Assembly (NCBI GenBank): GCA_004554245.1
Contig: SFND01000003.1
Span: forward strand, 1 to 64,000
Direction: 5' to 3'
DNA from: Oribacterium sp.
Lineage (GTDB): Bacteria > Bacillota_A > Clostridia > Lachnospirales > Lachnospiraceae
Length of the DNA stretch: 64,000 nt
Shown here: piece after piece, positions 51,626 to 60,348 of the stretch
How positions within the stretch are numbered: the stretch's first letter is position 1
Layout: each line of letters starts with the position of its first letter
Translations under genes and position numbers: made by a program
The notes under the pieces: model-generated
Seen by the model: the letters and a program-made list of their open reading frames with translations, nothing else
What the model was told of the DNA's origin: nothing
Database searches by the model: none

Positions 51626-51646
51626 AAAAAGGGCCCCGAAGGGCCC
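51626..51646 (-). terminator. Terminator of pyrG
   Basis: Minus-strand GGGCCC-TTCG-GGGCCC hairpin with a tight tetraloop followed by TTTTT, 11 bases after the pyrG stop. Confidence 0.85.
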
Positions 51647-51656
51647 TGAGTGAAAA

Positions 51657-53252
51657 TTATTTACGAAGAGACGCCTCGATGAGACCGCGGAACAGCGGAT
51701 GCGCGTTGTTCGGGCGGGACTTGAACTCCGGGTGCGCCTGGGTAGCGACGAAGTACGGATGATCCGAAAGCTCGATCATCTCTACGATATGGCCGTCCGG
51801 TGACTGACCGACGAGCTGCATACCGGCTTCCTCGAGCTCTGCGCGGAAGTCATTATTGACCTCATAACGGTGACGGTGACGCTCGGAGATCTGTGTCGTA
51901 CCATAGAGGGCATGGGCCTTCGAACCGTCGCTCAGTACGCACGGATATGCGCCGAGACGCATCGTGCCGCCGAGATCCGTGACACTCTTCTGCTCCGGCA
52001 TCAGGTCGATCACCGGATGCTCGGTGTTCGGATCGAACTCCGTCGAGTTGGCATCTGCCCAGCCGAGCACATCCCGCGCGAACTCGATGATCGCAATCTG
52101 CATACCAAGGCAGATGCCGAGGTACGGAATCTTATGCTCACGCGCGTACTGTGCTGCCATGATCATGCCCTCGATGCCACGGGAGCCGAAACCGCCCGGA
52201 ACCAGAATACCATTGACTCCGGCGAGCAGCGTCTCTGCGCCGGACTTCTCGAGCTCCTCAGAATCCACCCAGCGGATCTTCACCTTCGCACGATTGGCGA
52301 TGCCACCATGCTTCAGGGCCTCCACGACACTGAGGTAGGCATCATGCAGCTGCGTATACTTGCCGACGATGGCGATGACCGTCTCACGGCTCGGATGACG
52401 CAGATTCTCGACCATATGTGTCCAGTCGGAGAGATCCGGCTCCGGGCACGGCAGGTGGAGACACTCGAGGACCGACTGCGCGAGATGCTCGTGCTCCATC
52501 ATGAGCGGCACCTCGTAGATGAACTCCGCGTTCGTGTTCTGCAGTACATGGTTCGCCGGCACATTACAGAAGAGGCCGATCTTCTCACGAATCTCCTGTG
52601 GAATCGGATACTCGGTACGGCAGACGAGGATGTCCGCCTGGAGGCCGAGTCGCTGGAGCTCACGTACGCTCATCTGCGTCGGCTTCGTCTTCAGCTCCTC
52701 CGACGCATGCAGGTACGGAATCAGCGTCACATGAATCATGATGGCATTCTCATGACCGACCTCCTGCTGGAACTGACGGATCGCCTCGAGGAACGGCTGG
52801 GACTCGATATCACCGACGGTACCACCGACCTCGATGATGGCGATGCGATCCTCGTTCTTGTCATCTGAATGATAGAAATCACTCTTGATCTCGTTCGTGA
52901 TGTGCGGGATGACCTGCACGGTGTGTCCCTCATACTCGCCGTGGCGCTCCTTGTTGAGGACCGACCAGTAGACCTTACCGGAGGTGACATTGCTTCTGTG
53001 ATCCAGAGACTCGTCGATGAAACGCTCGTAGTGACCTAGATCGAGGTCCGTCTCCGTACCATCATCCGTGACGAAAACCTCACCATGCTGAATCGGGTTC
53101 ATCGTACCCGGATCGATATTGATATACGGGTCGAACTTCTGCATGGTAACCTTATAGCCACGGGCCTTCAGAAGACGACCGAGCGAAGCGGCTGTGATAC
53201 CCTTTCCGAGTCCGGAAACGACGCCACCGGTGACAAATACGTACTTGATCAT
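51657..53252 (-). CDS. pyrG: CTP synthase
   Basis: 531 residues from the ATG at 53252 (AAAGGGG upstream). Converts UTP to CTP with glutamine or ammonia. Synthetase domain starts KYVFVTGGVVSGLGKG (with GGVVSGLGKG P-loop); glutamine amidotransferase domain (about 290-531) has nucleophile Cys in YLGICLGMQ and His/Glu in AHPEFKSRP. A leader hairpin with T run lies about 90 bases upstream. Confidence 0.98.
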   Translation of the reverse strand: MIKYVFVTGGVVSGLGKGITAASLGRLLKARGYKVTMQKFDPYINIDPGTMNPIQHGEVFVTDDGTETDLDLGHYERFIDESLDHRSNVTSGKVYWSVLNKERHGEYEGHTVQVIPHITNEIKSDFYHSDDKNEDRIAIIEVGGTVGDIESQPFLEAIRQFQQEVGHENAIMIHVTLIPYLHASEELKTKPTQMSVRELQRLGLQADILVCRTEYPIPQEIREKIGLFCNVPANHVLQNTNAEFIYEVPLMMEHEHLAQSVLECLHLPCPEPDLSDWTHMVENLRHPSRETVIAIVGKYTQLHDAYLSVVEALKHGGIANRAKVKIRWVDSEELEKSGAETLLAGVNGILVPGGFGSRGIEGMIMAAQYAREHKIPYLGICLGMQIAIIEFARDVLGWADANSTEFDPNTEHPVIDLMPEQKSVTDLGGTMRLGAYPCVLSDGSKAHALYGTTQISERHRHRYEVNNDFRAELEEAGMQLVGQSPDGHIVEMIELSDHPYFVATQAHPEFKSRPNNAHPLFRGLIEASLRK

Positions 53253-53613
53253 ATGCTCCCCTTTCATGATCCCCCATGAAGCAGGCCAATGCCTCATGCG
53301 CCATGCACTCACCACCCACAGTAACGCCGGCAGCGATGCACAAAAAAAGAGGTGACCTAACGCAGGGACACTCTTCCTTGCCCCTGTGACGCCATTGCCA
53401 CCTCACATCATATAAATATCGATATGCTTTTATCTTCGTTTCAGCCTTCTCAGCTTCAGAAAATAAAAACACGAAAATAATACCACCGCTCCCCCCGAAT
53501 TGTAAACAGAAACTTCACGAAAAAAGACCAGTACCGGCCTCTCGTCAATGAAAGGGGTCAGACCCCCTTGCGTACCGGAACGTCGTGAAAGAGGCGCACA
53601 GAATACGTGTGCA
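53253..53613 (-). other. pyrG leader and upstream region
   Basis: 361 bases without a gene between pyrG and the damaged ABC gene. It holds the pyrG leader terminator, a possible AT-rich promoter at about 53405-53425, and a short palindrome around 53535-53580 (TACCGG arms, AGGGGGTC core) of unknown role. Confidence 0.5.
53342..53404 (-). promoter_or_regulatory. Leader terminator of pyrG
   Basis: Minus-strand arms GAGGTGGC and GTCACCTC (8 pairs with one G-U) enclose an inner CAGGG/CCCTG stem and are followed by TTTTTTT. TATATGAT just upstream is a possible -10. Gram-positive pyrG leaders are known to attenuate in response to CTP through G-repeat initiation. Confidence 0.65.
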
Positions 53614-54627
53614 TCAATCGGAGCGGAGCGCGTCGATCGGGTTCAGCGCCGCGGCACGACGGGCCGGAAGATAGCCGAAGATGAGACCGATCATCACAGA
53701 GACCATGAAGGAGACCAGCACCGAAAGGAAGGTCGGCGAGGCATCGATCCCCATGATTTTTCCGGCAGCACTCGTGCCGACGAAGCCGACGGCGATGCCG
53801 ATGAAGCCACCCAGGGAGCTCGTGACGGCGGCCTCGATGACAAACTGCGAGAGAATCGTCCGACGCTTCGCACCGAGGGCCAGCGCATTATCGTGCGTGA
53901 TCATGACGACGGTCGTTCCGTCCTGATTGATATCCTGTAAAAAGCCCATGACCTGGCGGGAGGTTTTCGTGTCCAGCGCACCGGTCGGCTCATCCGCGAG
54001 GATGAGCTCCGGATCACCGGCGAGGGCACGCGCGATGGACACACGCTGCTGCTGACCGCCGGAGAGCTGGGCCGGATGCTGCATCCACTTGTCCGCGAGG
54101 CCGACCCGCTCGAGCTGCTTCATCGCGCGCTTCCGCTGGTCGGACTTCGAGAGTCCGGCATAGAGGAGCGGCAGGGAGACATTGTCCACGAGATTATCCT
54201 TCGGAAGCAGGTTGTACTGCTGGAAGATGAAGCCGATCTTATGGTTCCGGATGGCGGCCAGCTCGTCCTCCGACATGTGCGAAGTATTCACCCCCTGAAT
54301 CAGGTACTCTCCCTTCGTCGGCACATCGAGGGCACCGATGATATTCATGAGGGTCGACTTGCCAGAACCGGACTTGCCGACGATGGCGACAAACTCACCA
54401 TGATAGATGTTTACGCTGATACCGTCGTTCGCATGCACCTCCTCAGAGCCCATCTGGTAGATTTTGCTAATGTCTTCGAGCTGCAGGAAGGGCACCTCCC
54501 CGTCATGCTCCGGCGGGATGTAGGGACCGGCTGCACCATCGACGCCCTGGGCCGCCTGCGCGGCCCGCAGCTTCGCGATTTCCTCGTGATTTTCGGCGTA
54601 TTCGTCGACTTTATTGATCACACTCAT
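53614..54627 (-). pseudogene. MacB-like ABC ATPase joined to the C-terminal end of its permease (internal deletion)
   Basis: 337 residues, one open frame. Residues about 45-245 are a complete MacB/LolD-type ATPase: GKSGSGKST Walker A, LSGGQQQR signature, LILADEPTG Walker B, ITHD H-loop. Directly after ITHDNALA the sequence becomes the end of an FtsX/MacB-type permease: ALGAKRR, two membrane segments, and YLPARRAAALNPIDALRSD. The end of the ATPase, the first membrane segment and the whole extracytoplasmic domain are missing. This looks like an in-frame deletion joining two adjacent genes, possibly at shared GGCC/GCCCT bases. Whether the hybrid works is unknown. Confidence 0.8.
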
Positions 54628-54641
54628 AGCATCACCTCCGT

Positions 54642-55802
54642 TTAACCCATCGGAGCGCCGCCACCTGGGTTAGCGCCACCCATACCGCCGCGATTACTAC
54701 TGCCGCCAGCGTTAGCACCACCCATGCTGCCACCACCTGGGTTACCACCACCCATGCCGCCGCCCATGCCTGGCATCATCGTGTCAGTTGAGCTGCTGAC
54801 GCTGGACTGTGAAATATAGACTTCATCGCCTTTGGAGAGATCACCGGACAGGATCTCGACGTACTCGTCGGAGGTGAGACCCGTGGTGACCGCAACTTCG
54901 TGGAAGCCCTCCGGCACATTGCTGCTCTTCGTATTTTGATCGCCGGACGTTTCACTCTTACCGGAGCTCTTTGTATCCGTCGACTTCTCGGCATTCGTCG
55001 GCTTCTCGCCCGCTACATTTCCTTCCGGCTGGCCATCTGCTGTACCTTCCGGCTTTCCATCACCTGCAGCAGCGGTACCCTGAGTGGAAAGCTCGGCCTT
55101 CTTCGACGTCGTGGAATCCTTTACATAGACCTTGTTGCCACGCTGGAGTGCATCCACCGGAATCGCGAGTGCATCCTCCGCCTCATCGAGGATGATCACG
55201 CCGGTGACGTTCATGCCCGGGAGCAGATCACCGTACTCCGTCATCGTGACGGTGACCGGATAGTAGGTGACACCGTTCGCCGCCGTACCCTCCATGGACA
55301 CCTTCGTGACGGTGCCCTCAAAGGTCTGATCCTCGAAGGCATCCGCCGTGACCTCGACCTTCTGTCCGACCTTCACGTTCGAGATATCGAGCTCATCGAT
55401 GTTCATCTCGAAGGTGACCTCGGAAAGGTCATAGATGACGGCCAGTGCGGTCGCAGAGTTTCCGTTCTGCACATTCTCGCCGACATTGACGTTCTTCGTC
55501 GTGACGGTACCGGAAATCGGTGCGGTGATCGTATAGTTTTCGTAATTGTCGGTCGTCGTGTCGAGGTTCGACTGTGCATTCTCGAGGGAGGACTTCGCAT
55601 CGGAGACCTTGTTCTTGTAGGTCTTCAGGATGTCGCTCGCATCCTCGGCGTCCATCGAGAAGATAGCCGTACCGACGCTCACATAGTCACCGGCACGGAC
55701 GAGCAGCTTCTTGACGCTCACGGAGCCGGAAAGATCCCCCGCCCGCAGCGTTCCGGCACCGGATGGCCTCACGGCATCCGCGTCTCCCGCCACATTCACC
55801 AT
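54642..55802 (-). CDS. MacA/HlyD-like efflux adaptor lacking its N-terminal membrane anchor
   Basis: 386 residues. Beta-barrel and lipoyl regions with a short coiled-coil (about 62-85) and ITAPISGTV are recognisable as a membrane fusion protein that would partner the ABC genes downstream. It starts directly at the first barrel region without signal or membrane segment. No ribosome binding site precedes the ATG, and a TAA four codons upstream in the same frame is the stop of the SLH gene. A long Ser/Thr/Lys/Gly linker (about 240-310) and a Gly/Met-rich tail (GMGGGMGGG type, last 50 residues) are seen. Probably 5'-truncated. Confidence 0.75.
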   Translation of the reverse strand: MVNVAGDADAVRPSGAGTLRAGDLSGSVSVKKLLVRAGDYVSVGTAIFSMDAEDASDILKTYKNKVSDAKSSLENAQSNLDTTTDNYENYTITAPISGTVTTKNVNVGENVQNGNSATALAVIYDLSEVTFEMNIDELDISNVKVGQKVEVTADAFEDQTFEGTVTKVSMEGTAANGVTYYPVTVTMTEYGDLLPGMNVTGVIILDEAEDALAIPVDALQRGNKVYVKDSTTSKKAELSTQGTAAAGDGKPEGTADGQPEGNVAGEKPTNAEKSTDTKSSGKSETSGDQNTKSSNVPEGFHEVAVTTGLTSDEYVEILSGDLSKGDEVYISQSSVSSSTDTMMPGMGGGMGGGNPGGGSMGGANAGGSSNRGGMGGANPGGGAPMG

Positions 55803-55814
55803 GCTCGTATCGCA

Positions 55815-56918
55815 TTATGCGATCGCGATGACTTCCTTCGCACCGCTCTGATCGAGATTCCAGACGATGGTGATCTCATCCGAGGTATCGATGGAACCGT
55901 AGATTGAGAACGCGTACTGCATATCCGAGTTATTGATGTTGTAGGTCTCGCCGCCGATCTCCACCTGCGTTGGGGTCATGATCTGACTCGAACTGTAGTA
56001 GATCTGATCGACTGTGCCGGTCGCCGTGCCCATGGTGCTGTCTGCATTGCCCGACTCCGAGTAAGCATAGACCGATTTCGTCGAGGTATTGTAGTACACG
56101 ACCACGGCACAGCTCGTCGCTTCATCCTCGATGGCTTCCACACTGGAGGTCTCCCCGTTCAGATAGCAGCTGGCAACGCTCTTACTGAATGGCAGAACCG
56201 AGTTCAGGCTCTTGCCAGACTTCAGGACATGCGGACCGTTCAGGTTCGCAGACAGCGTATCGAGCAGATTCAGCTCGTTGCTGTCAGACAGTGTAAAGCC
56301 GAACAGCGAACCGTAGATCGTCTGACTGCTCTTCGTCTTCCCATCGTTCTGGGCGGTGTTTGCCATCAGCAGATTGTAGAACATGTAGACGCAGTCCTCG
56401 TACGTCAGCTCGTCATTCACGTTCGTGCTGACCCGATCCGTGAGACCGATGGCGATGGCCTTCGCATTCCGGTTCGCGACGATGTTCCCGCTGAACTGAT
56501 CGCTCGTGTAGCCGAGCAGCGTCAGCATCGCCTTCTCTGCCTCGGCGAGCTTGATGCCCTGCTCCGGCTTGAAGCTGCCACCGAGATAGGCGCTCATCCA
56601 GCCCTTCGAGGTCGCGATCCGTATATAGCCAGCGTACGGTGAGCTCTGCAGCACATCACTGAAGACAGAAACATTCGACTCCGCTGCAACGTTCGTCGCA
56701 TAGCTCGAGGCATGCACCAGCATCTTCGCAAACTCCGCACGCGACACGGTGACCGCATTCAGACTCACATCGAAATTATCGATGATCCCGGCGCTCACCA
56801 GTGCCTTCTTCCGCTGCTCCAGCGTCGTCGAGGCCAGCGCACACATCGGCATGCCCGCCACCACCGTGACGACGCCCGTCATCGCTGCAATCGCACCACG
56901 CATCAGATATCTGTTCAT
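55815..56918 (-). CDS. Secreted SLH-domain protein
   Basis: 367 residues. Signal peptide (about 1-30, ends ALA). Two or three S-layer homology units follow: VTVSRAEFAKMLVHA (about 56-70), FSDV...YIRIATSKGWMSAYLGG and KLAEAEKAMLTLLGY. C-terminal part (about 200-367) is Ser/Thr-rich beta-like, unknown. SLH domains bind pyruvylated wall polymers, so this is likely a cell-surface partner of the adjacent efflux genes. AAAAAGGAG precedes the ATG, but only about 13 bases separate that site from the truncated regulator, so its promoter is missing. Confidence 0.8.
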   Translation of the reverse strand: MNRYLMRGAIAAMTGVVTVVAGMPMCALASTTLEQRKKALVSAGIIDNFDVSLNAVTVSRAEFAKMLVHASSYATNVAAESNVSVFSDVLQSSPYAGYIRIATSKGWMSAYLGGSFKPEQGIKLAEAEKAMLTLLGYTSDQFSGNIVANRNAKAIAIGLTDRVSTNVNDELTYEDCVYMFYNLLMANTAQNDGKTKSSQTIYGSLFGFTLSDSNELNLLDTLSANLNGPHVLKSGKSLNSVLPFSKSVASCYLNGETSSVEAIEDEATSCAVVVYYNTSTKSVYAYSESGNADSTMGTATGTVDQIYYSSSQIMTPTQVEIGGETYNINNSDMQYAFSIYGSIDTSDEITIVWNLDQSGAKEVIAIA

Positions 56919-56931
56919 AACTGCTCCTTTT

Positions 56932-57561
56932 TCGATCCGGGATCTGCTGACGGAGCAGGGCTATCAGGCCGAGGCGGTGTATGATGGAGAATCCGGGGTC
57001 GCTTATGCAGCAACCGGGGTCTATGATCTCCTCATCCTGGATGTCATGATGCCGAAAATGAATGGATACCAGGTGGCACGGGTCCTGCGCCAGCAGCACA
57101 TCAGCACGCCGATCCTCATGCTGACAGCGAAGTCCGAGCTGCTGGACCGTGTACAGGGGCTCGATTCCGGGGCGGACTACTACCTGACGAAGCCCTTTGA
57201 TGCGCGCGAGCTTTTCGCCTGCATCCATGCGCTGCTTCGCCGGCAGGGTGCTGAAGTCGATACCCTCAGCTTAGGAAACACGACCCTCGATCTTGCGACG
57301 AGTACGCTTTTATGTGAAGAAAAGTCTCTCCGCCTGAGTGCGAAGGAGTTTGATGTGATGCGTATGCTGATGCAGCAGAAGGAAAAGAATCTGTCGAAGG
57401 AAGCCATCCTCCAGAAGGTCTGGGGCTTCAATTCTGACGCCGTCGAGAACCATGTCGAGGTTTATGTCGGCTTTCTCCGGAAGAAGCTGCACTCCATCGG
57501 CTCGAATGTGCAGATCGTCGCTGCGCGCCGACTCGGCTATCATCTGGAGCTGGAGGGATAA
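56932..57561 (+). pseudogene. OmpR-family response regulator, 5' end deleted
   Basis: Homology begins at I-R-D-L-L-T-E-Q-G-Y-Q (56935), the first helix of the receiver. The usual first strand with the V-E-D-E acidic residues, the start codon and the promoter are absent; the upstream bases are the start of the SLH gene on the other strand. The rest is intact: phosphoacceptor in LILDVMMPKMNG, TKPF lysine, and winged helix with V-E-N-H-V-E-V-Y-V-G-F-L-R-K-K-L. No acceptable ATG or ribosome binding site lies at the 5' edge; an internal GTG near 56971 would give a still shorter receiver. Treated as a broken gene. Confidence 0.75.
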
Positions 57562-57639
57562 ATGATGAATAAAAGAAGCAGCAGAATGGACGGCCCTTAT
57601 CCGATCCCGGATCTGCATATGAAAGCGGAGGTCTGAGCC

Positions 57640-58311
57640 ATGGACATGATTCGAAAGCTCCGCGTCCGCTTCGTGTCGATCATGATGGTCATCGTCTGCA
57701 CGATGCTGATCATCATCTTCGGACTCGTCGTGCACAGGACCCACTCCCGTATCCGGGAGGACGGCCTCCGCATGATGGAAAACGCCGCGTATGCCCCGAT
57801 GGGCACCCTATCTGACCGCAATCCGAAGCGGAAGGACGAAAACAAGACGATGAACATACTGCTTCCGTTCTTCCGTGTACTGATCGACGCGGATGGGAAG
57901 ATCGTCGACATGGATGGCGACTACTATGATCTGACGCAGGAAGGCTCGGAAGCCGTCCTCGAGGAGCTCGTCAGCGCGGCGACCGCCAGTGAAGAAAAGG
58001 TCGGCGAGATCCTCCTCGATAACGCGCAGAAATATGCGTCCCCGCAGGGCACGGTCCAGGTGACACTCCAGAAAAGCGGCGCGCACCACTGCCTGCTGAG
58101 CGTCTCAGATCCGGGGGACCCGATCCGCCCAGAGGATCTCAAAAAAATCTTCCAGCGCTTCTATCGCATCGACGAAGCCCGTGCGATGAATCACAGCTAC
58201 GGCCTCAGCCTCTCCATCGCCGAGAACATCGTAAAAAATCATAAAGGCCGTATCTGGGCCGAATCTGCCGAGGGCATCAACACCTTCCGCGTCGAGCTCC
58301 CGATGGCCTGA
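57640..58311 (+). pseudogene. Sensor histidine kinase with internal deletion (no H-box)
   Basis: 223 residues, open frame, about half the normal length. Membrane segment (about 11-32) and the start of an extracellular domain to about residue 118, then the sequence jumps into the ATPase domain at EILLDNAQKYASPQG (N box). The second membrane segment, HAMP and HisKA with the phosphoacceptor His are absent. The ATPase end keeps DPGDPI, FYR and YGLSLSIAENIV, though G-x-G-L-G is altered. It cannot autophosphorylate in the usual way. Its partner regulator is also truncated. A 24-codon open frame (57562-57636) lies between the two. Confidence 0.8.
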
Positions 58312-58314
58312 TAG

Positions 58315-58364
58315 ACAGAACCTCCGGCGACCAGCCTTTTAGGGGCTGCCGCCGGAGGTTCTGT
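58315..58364. terminator. Bidirectional terminator between kinase remnant and ansA
   Basis: Perfect 15-base arms ACAGAACCTCCGGCG and CGCCGGAGGTTCTGT between convergent genes. Confidence 0.85.
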
Positions 58365-58368
58365 TTCT

Positions 58369-59382
58369 TCATGCTTCCTCGAACGCGCAGAGGATATCGT
58401 TGTTCACCGGGGTATAGAAGCCCTTTCGGATCTGTGTGTAATCCTTCGGATAGCGTGCCATCAGGTACATGAGCTTCGTGATCGTCGCCTCGAGGGTCAT
58501 ATCGTAGGCCTCGATGAGATTGAAATCCTTCTTCACCTTCTGACCGACCTGGTAGATCTCCATGTTGGAGCCCTCATTCACGACCTGCGTCGCCATCACG
58601 ATGAACTTCCCCTTCGCCGCCCACTTCTCCATCTCGGCATAGAACTTGTCGAGCAGCTGGTCCGGGATACCGCCGACGCCGAAGGACTCGATGACGATGC
58701 AGTCATAATTATCGAAGAGGTACGCCAGCAGCTCCGGCCGCGAGCCCGGGATCAGCTTCATGATGCAGATCGCATCCGACACTGTCTCCTGAAACTCGAC
58801 CGGCTTCCGGATCGGCTCATACGGGATATAGCGGATGATATGTCCATCCTGAATCCGCGCCAGCACCGGGAAATTCACACTGTGAAACGCGTTAAACGAG
58901 CGCGCCATCATCTTCTTCGCCCGCGTACCGGCGATGACATTGCCGTCGAACACGAGTGACACGTTCTGAGAGTAGCTGTCGCAGGCATAGACGATACTGT
59001 CCCGCAGATTATCCTTCGCGTCGGTGCCGTCGATGTTGATCGGCTTCTGAGAGCCCGTAATCACAATCGGCTTCCGCGCATTCTGAATCATATAGCTGAG
59101 CGCCGCCGAGCTGTAGGCCATGGTATCCGTGCCGTGCGTGATGACGAAGCCATCGTAGCGGTCGTAGTTTTCATTGACCGCATGCACGATCTGTCCCCAG
59201 ACCTCTGGTGCCATGTTGGTCGAGTCAATGTTGCAGACCTGGAGCACATCCACGTCGCAGAAGCGCTTCACCTCCGGTACGTAGCTCAGCAGCTCCTCCG
59301 CGGTCAGCGCCGGCTTCAGGCCGTCCTCTGTCTTCACCGAGGCGATCGTGCCCCCGGTACATAAAAGCAGTATCTTCTTCAC
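58369..59382 (-). CDS. ansA: Type I L-asparaginase
   Basis: 337 residues. Hydrolyses asparagine to aspartate and ammonia. Catalytic Thr in CTGGTIAS (about 8-15) and second Thr with Asp in THGTDTM (about 84-90). No signal peptide, so cytoplasmic. Its ATG overlaps the nudC stop by 4 bases. Confidence 0.95.
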   Translation of the reverse strand: MKKILLLCTGGTIASVKTEDGLKPALTAEELLSYVPEVKRFCDVDVLQVCNIDSTNMAPEVWGQIVHAVNENYDRYDGFVITHGTDTMAYSSAALSYMIQNARKPIVITGSQKPINIDGTDAKDNLRDSIVYACDSYSQNVSLVFDGNVIAGTRAKKMMARSFNAFHSVNFPVLARIQDGHIIRYIPYEPIRKPVEFQETVSDAICIMKLIPGSRPELLAYLFDNYDCIVIESFGVGGIPDQLLDKFYAEMEKWAAKGKFIVMATQVVNEGSNMEIYQVGQKVKKDFNLIEAYDMTLEATITKLMYLMARYPKDYTQIRKGFYTPVNNDILCAFEEA

Positions 59383-60245
59383 GCTCTCGGCTCCTTTCCG
59401 TCCTTAAAGAGACACATCATCTCATTCGTCAGACTGAAATCATCCGGCTGCAGGACGATCTCCTCCCGCTTAAACCAGGAGGCCAGCTTCAGCTCGCTCT
59501 GATCCATCGTGATCGTCGGATCGCCATCCACATCACAGAAAAAGCCCATCAGGATATCATCGACGATGCCCCACGGCTGTGACTTATAGTAGCGGATGTT
59601 CTTCACCTTGAGCCCCACCTCTTCCATCACCTCCCGCTGCACGGTTTCCTCGAGGGTCTCCCCGATCTCCGTAAAGCCGGCGACGAGCGCGTAGTGCGCG
59701 AAGCCGCGCGCATACTTCGTGAGGATGATCTCATCTCCGTGGGTGATGCCGACGATGACCGCCGGCACGATACGCGGATAGATGATGCGTCCGCACTCCG
59801 GGCAGCGGATCGCACGCTCGATCTTTCCGAGCTTCGTCCGGGAACCGCAGCTGCCACAGAAACGGTTCTGATGATACCAGTTGCTGAGCTGCAGTGCCGT
59901 GCTGTTGATGAACTGGCGCCACTTCGGACCGGCCAGGGACTCGCGCAGATCATGCAGGGTCGCCCGCGTATAGCCCGGAAGACTCAGCTCGACCTCTGGC
60001 AGGAGGAAGTAATCATCCTCGTCCACCGTGAACAGATAGATCAGATGACTCGTCTCGACCGGGATGTTTCCCTGCGCCTGCACCTCCTGAAAGGTCGGGA
60101 AGGTGAAGCTCGTCGTATCCAGCATACGCAGTAAGACGGCATCCCGGCGTGCACCGGCGAAGTTCAGTACGAAGCTCTCCGGCTTCGCCGTCTTCGATGG
60201 ATCGTAGTGATTGATCAGCTTATGTGGGTAAATATCCTGAATCAT
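59379..60245 (-). CDS. nudC: NADH pyrophosphatase / NAD-capped RNA decapping Nudix enzyme
   Basis: 288 residues. N-terminal domain, zinc ribbon (C-G-S-C ... C-P-E-C, about 125-145), then a Nudix domain with GFTEIGETLEETVQREVMEEVG-type box (about 192-213). The NudC-distinguishing SQPWPFP motif is only partly kept, SQPWGIVDD, so preference for NADH is a little less certain. TTGGAGGAG upstream. Confidence 0.88.
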   Translation of the reverse strand: MIQDIYPHKLINHYDPSKTAKPESFVLNFAGARRDAVLLRMLDTTSFTFPTFQEVQAQGNIPVETSHLIYLFTVDEDDYFLLPEVELSLPGYTRATLHDLRESLAGPKWRQFINSTALQLSNWYHQNRFCGSCGSRTKLGKIERAIRCPECGRIIYPRIVPAVIVGITHGDEIILTKYARGFAHYALVAGFTEIGETLEETVQREVMEEVGLKVKNIRYYKSQPWGIVDDILMGFFCDVDGDPTITMDQSELKLASWFKREEIVLQPDDFSLTNEMMCLFKDGKEPRA

Positions 60246-60348
60246 AGGGCTCCTCCAAATATATACATAGTTATAGAGATGACGAGATACGATCGCATCC
60301 CAGTGCTCAGCAGGGCAATGCTTCTGCCGACACCCGGTGGCCTCACGC

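Noticed and set aside
57562..57636. 24-codon open frame between regulator and kinase remnants
   Set aside because: It has no ribosome binding site of its own and sits in a damaged locus; too little to call a gene.
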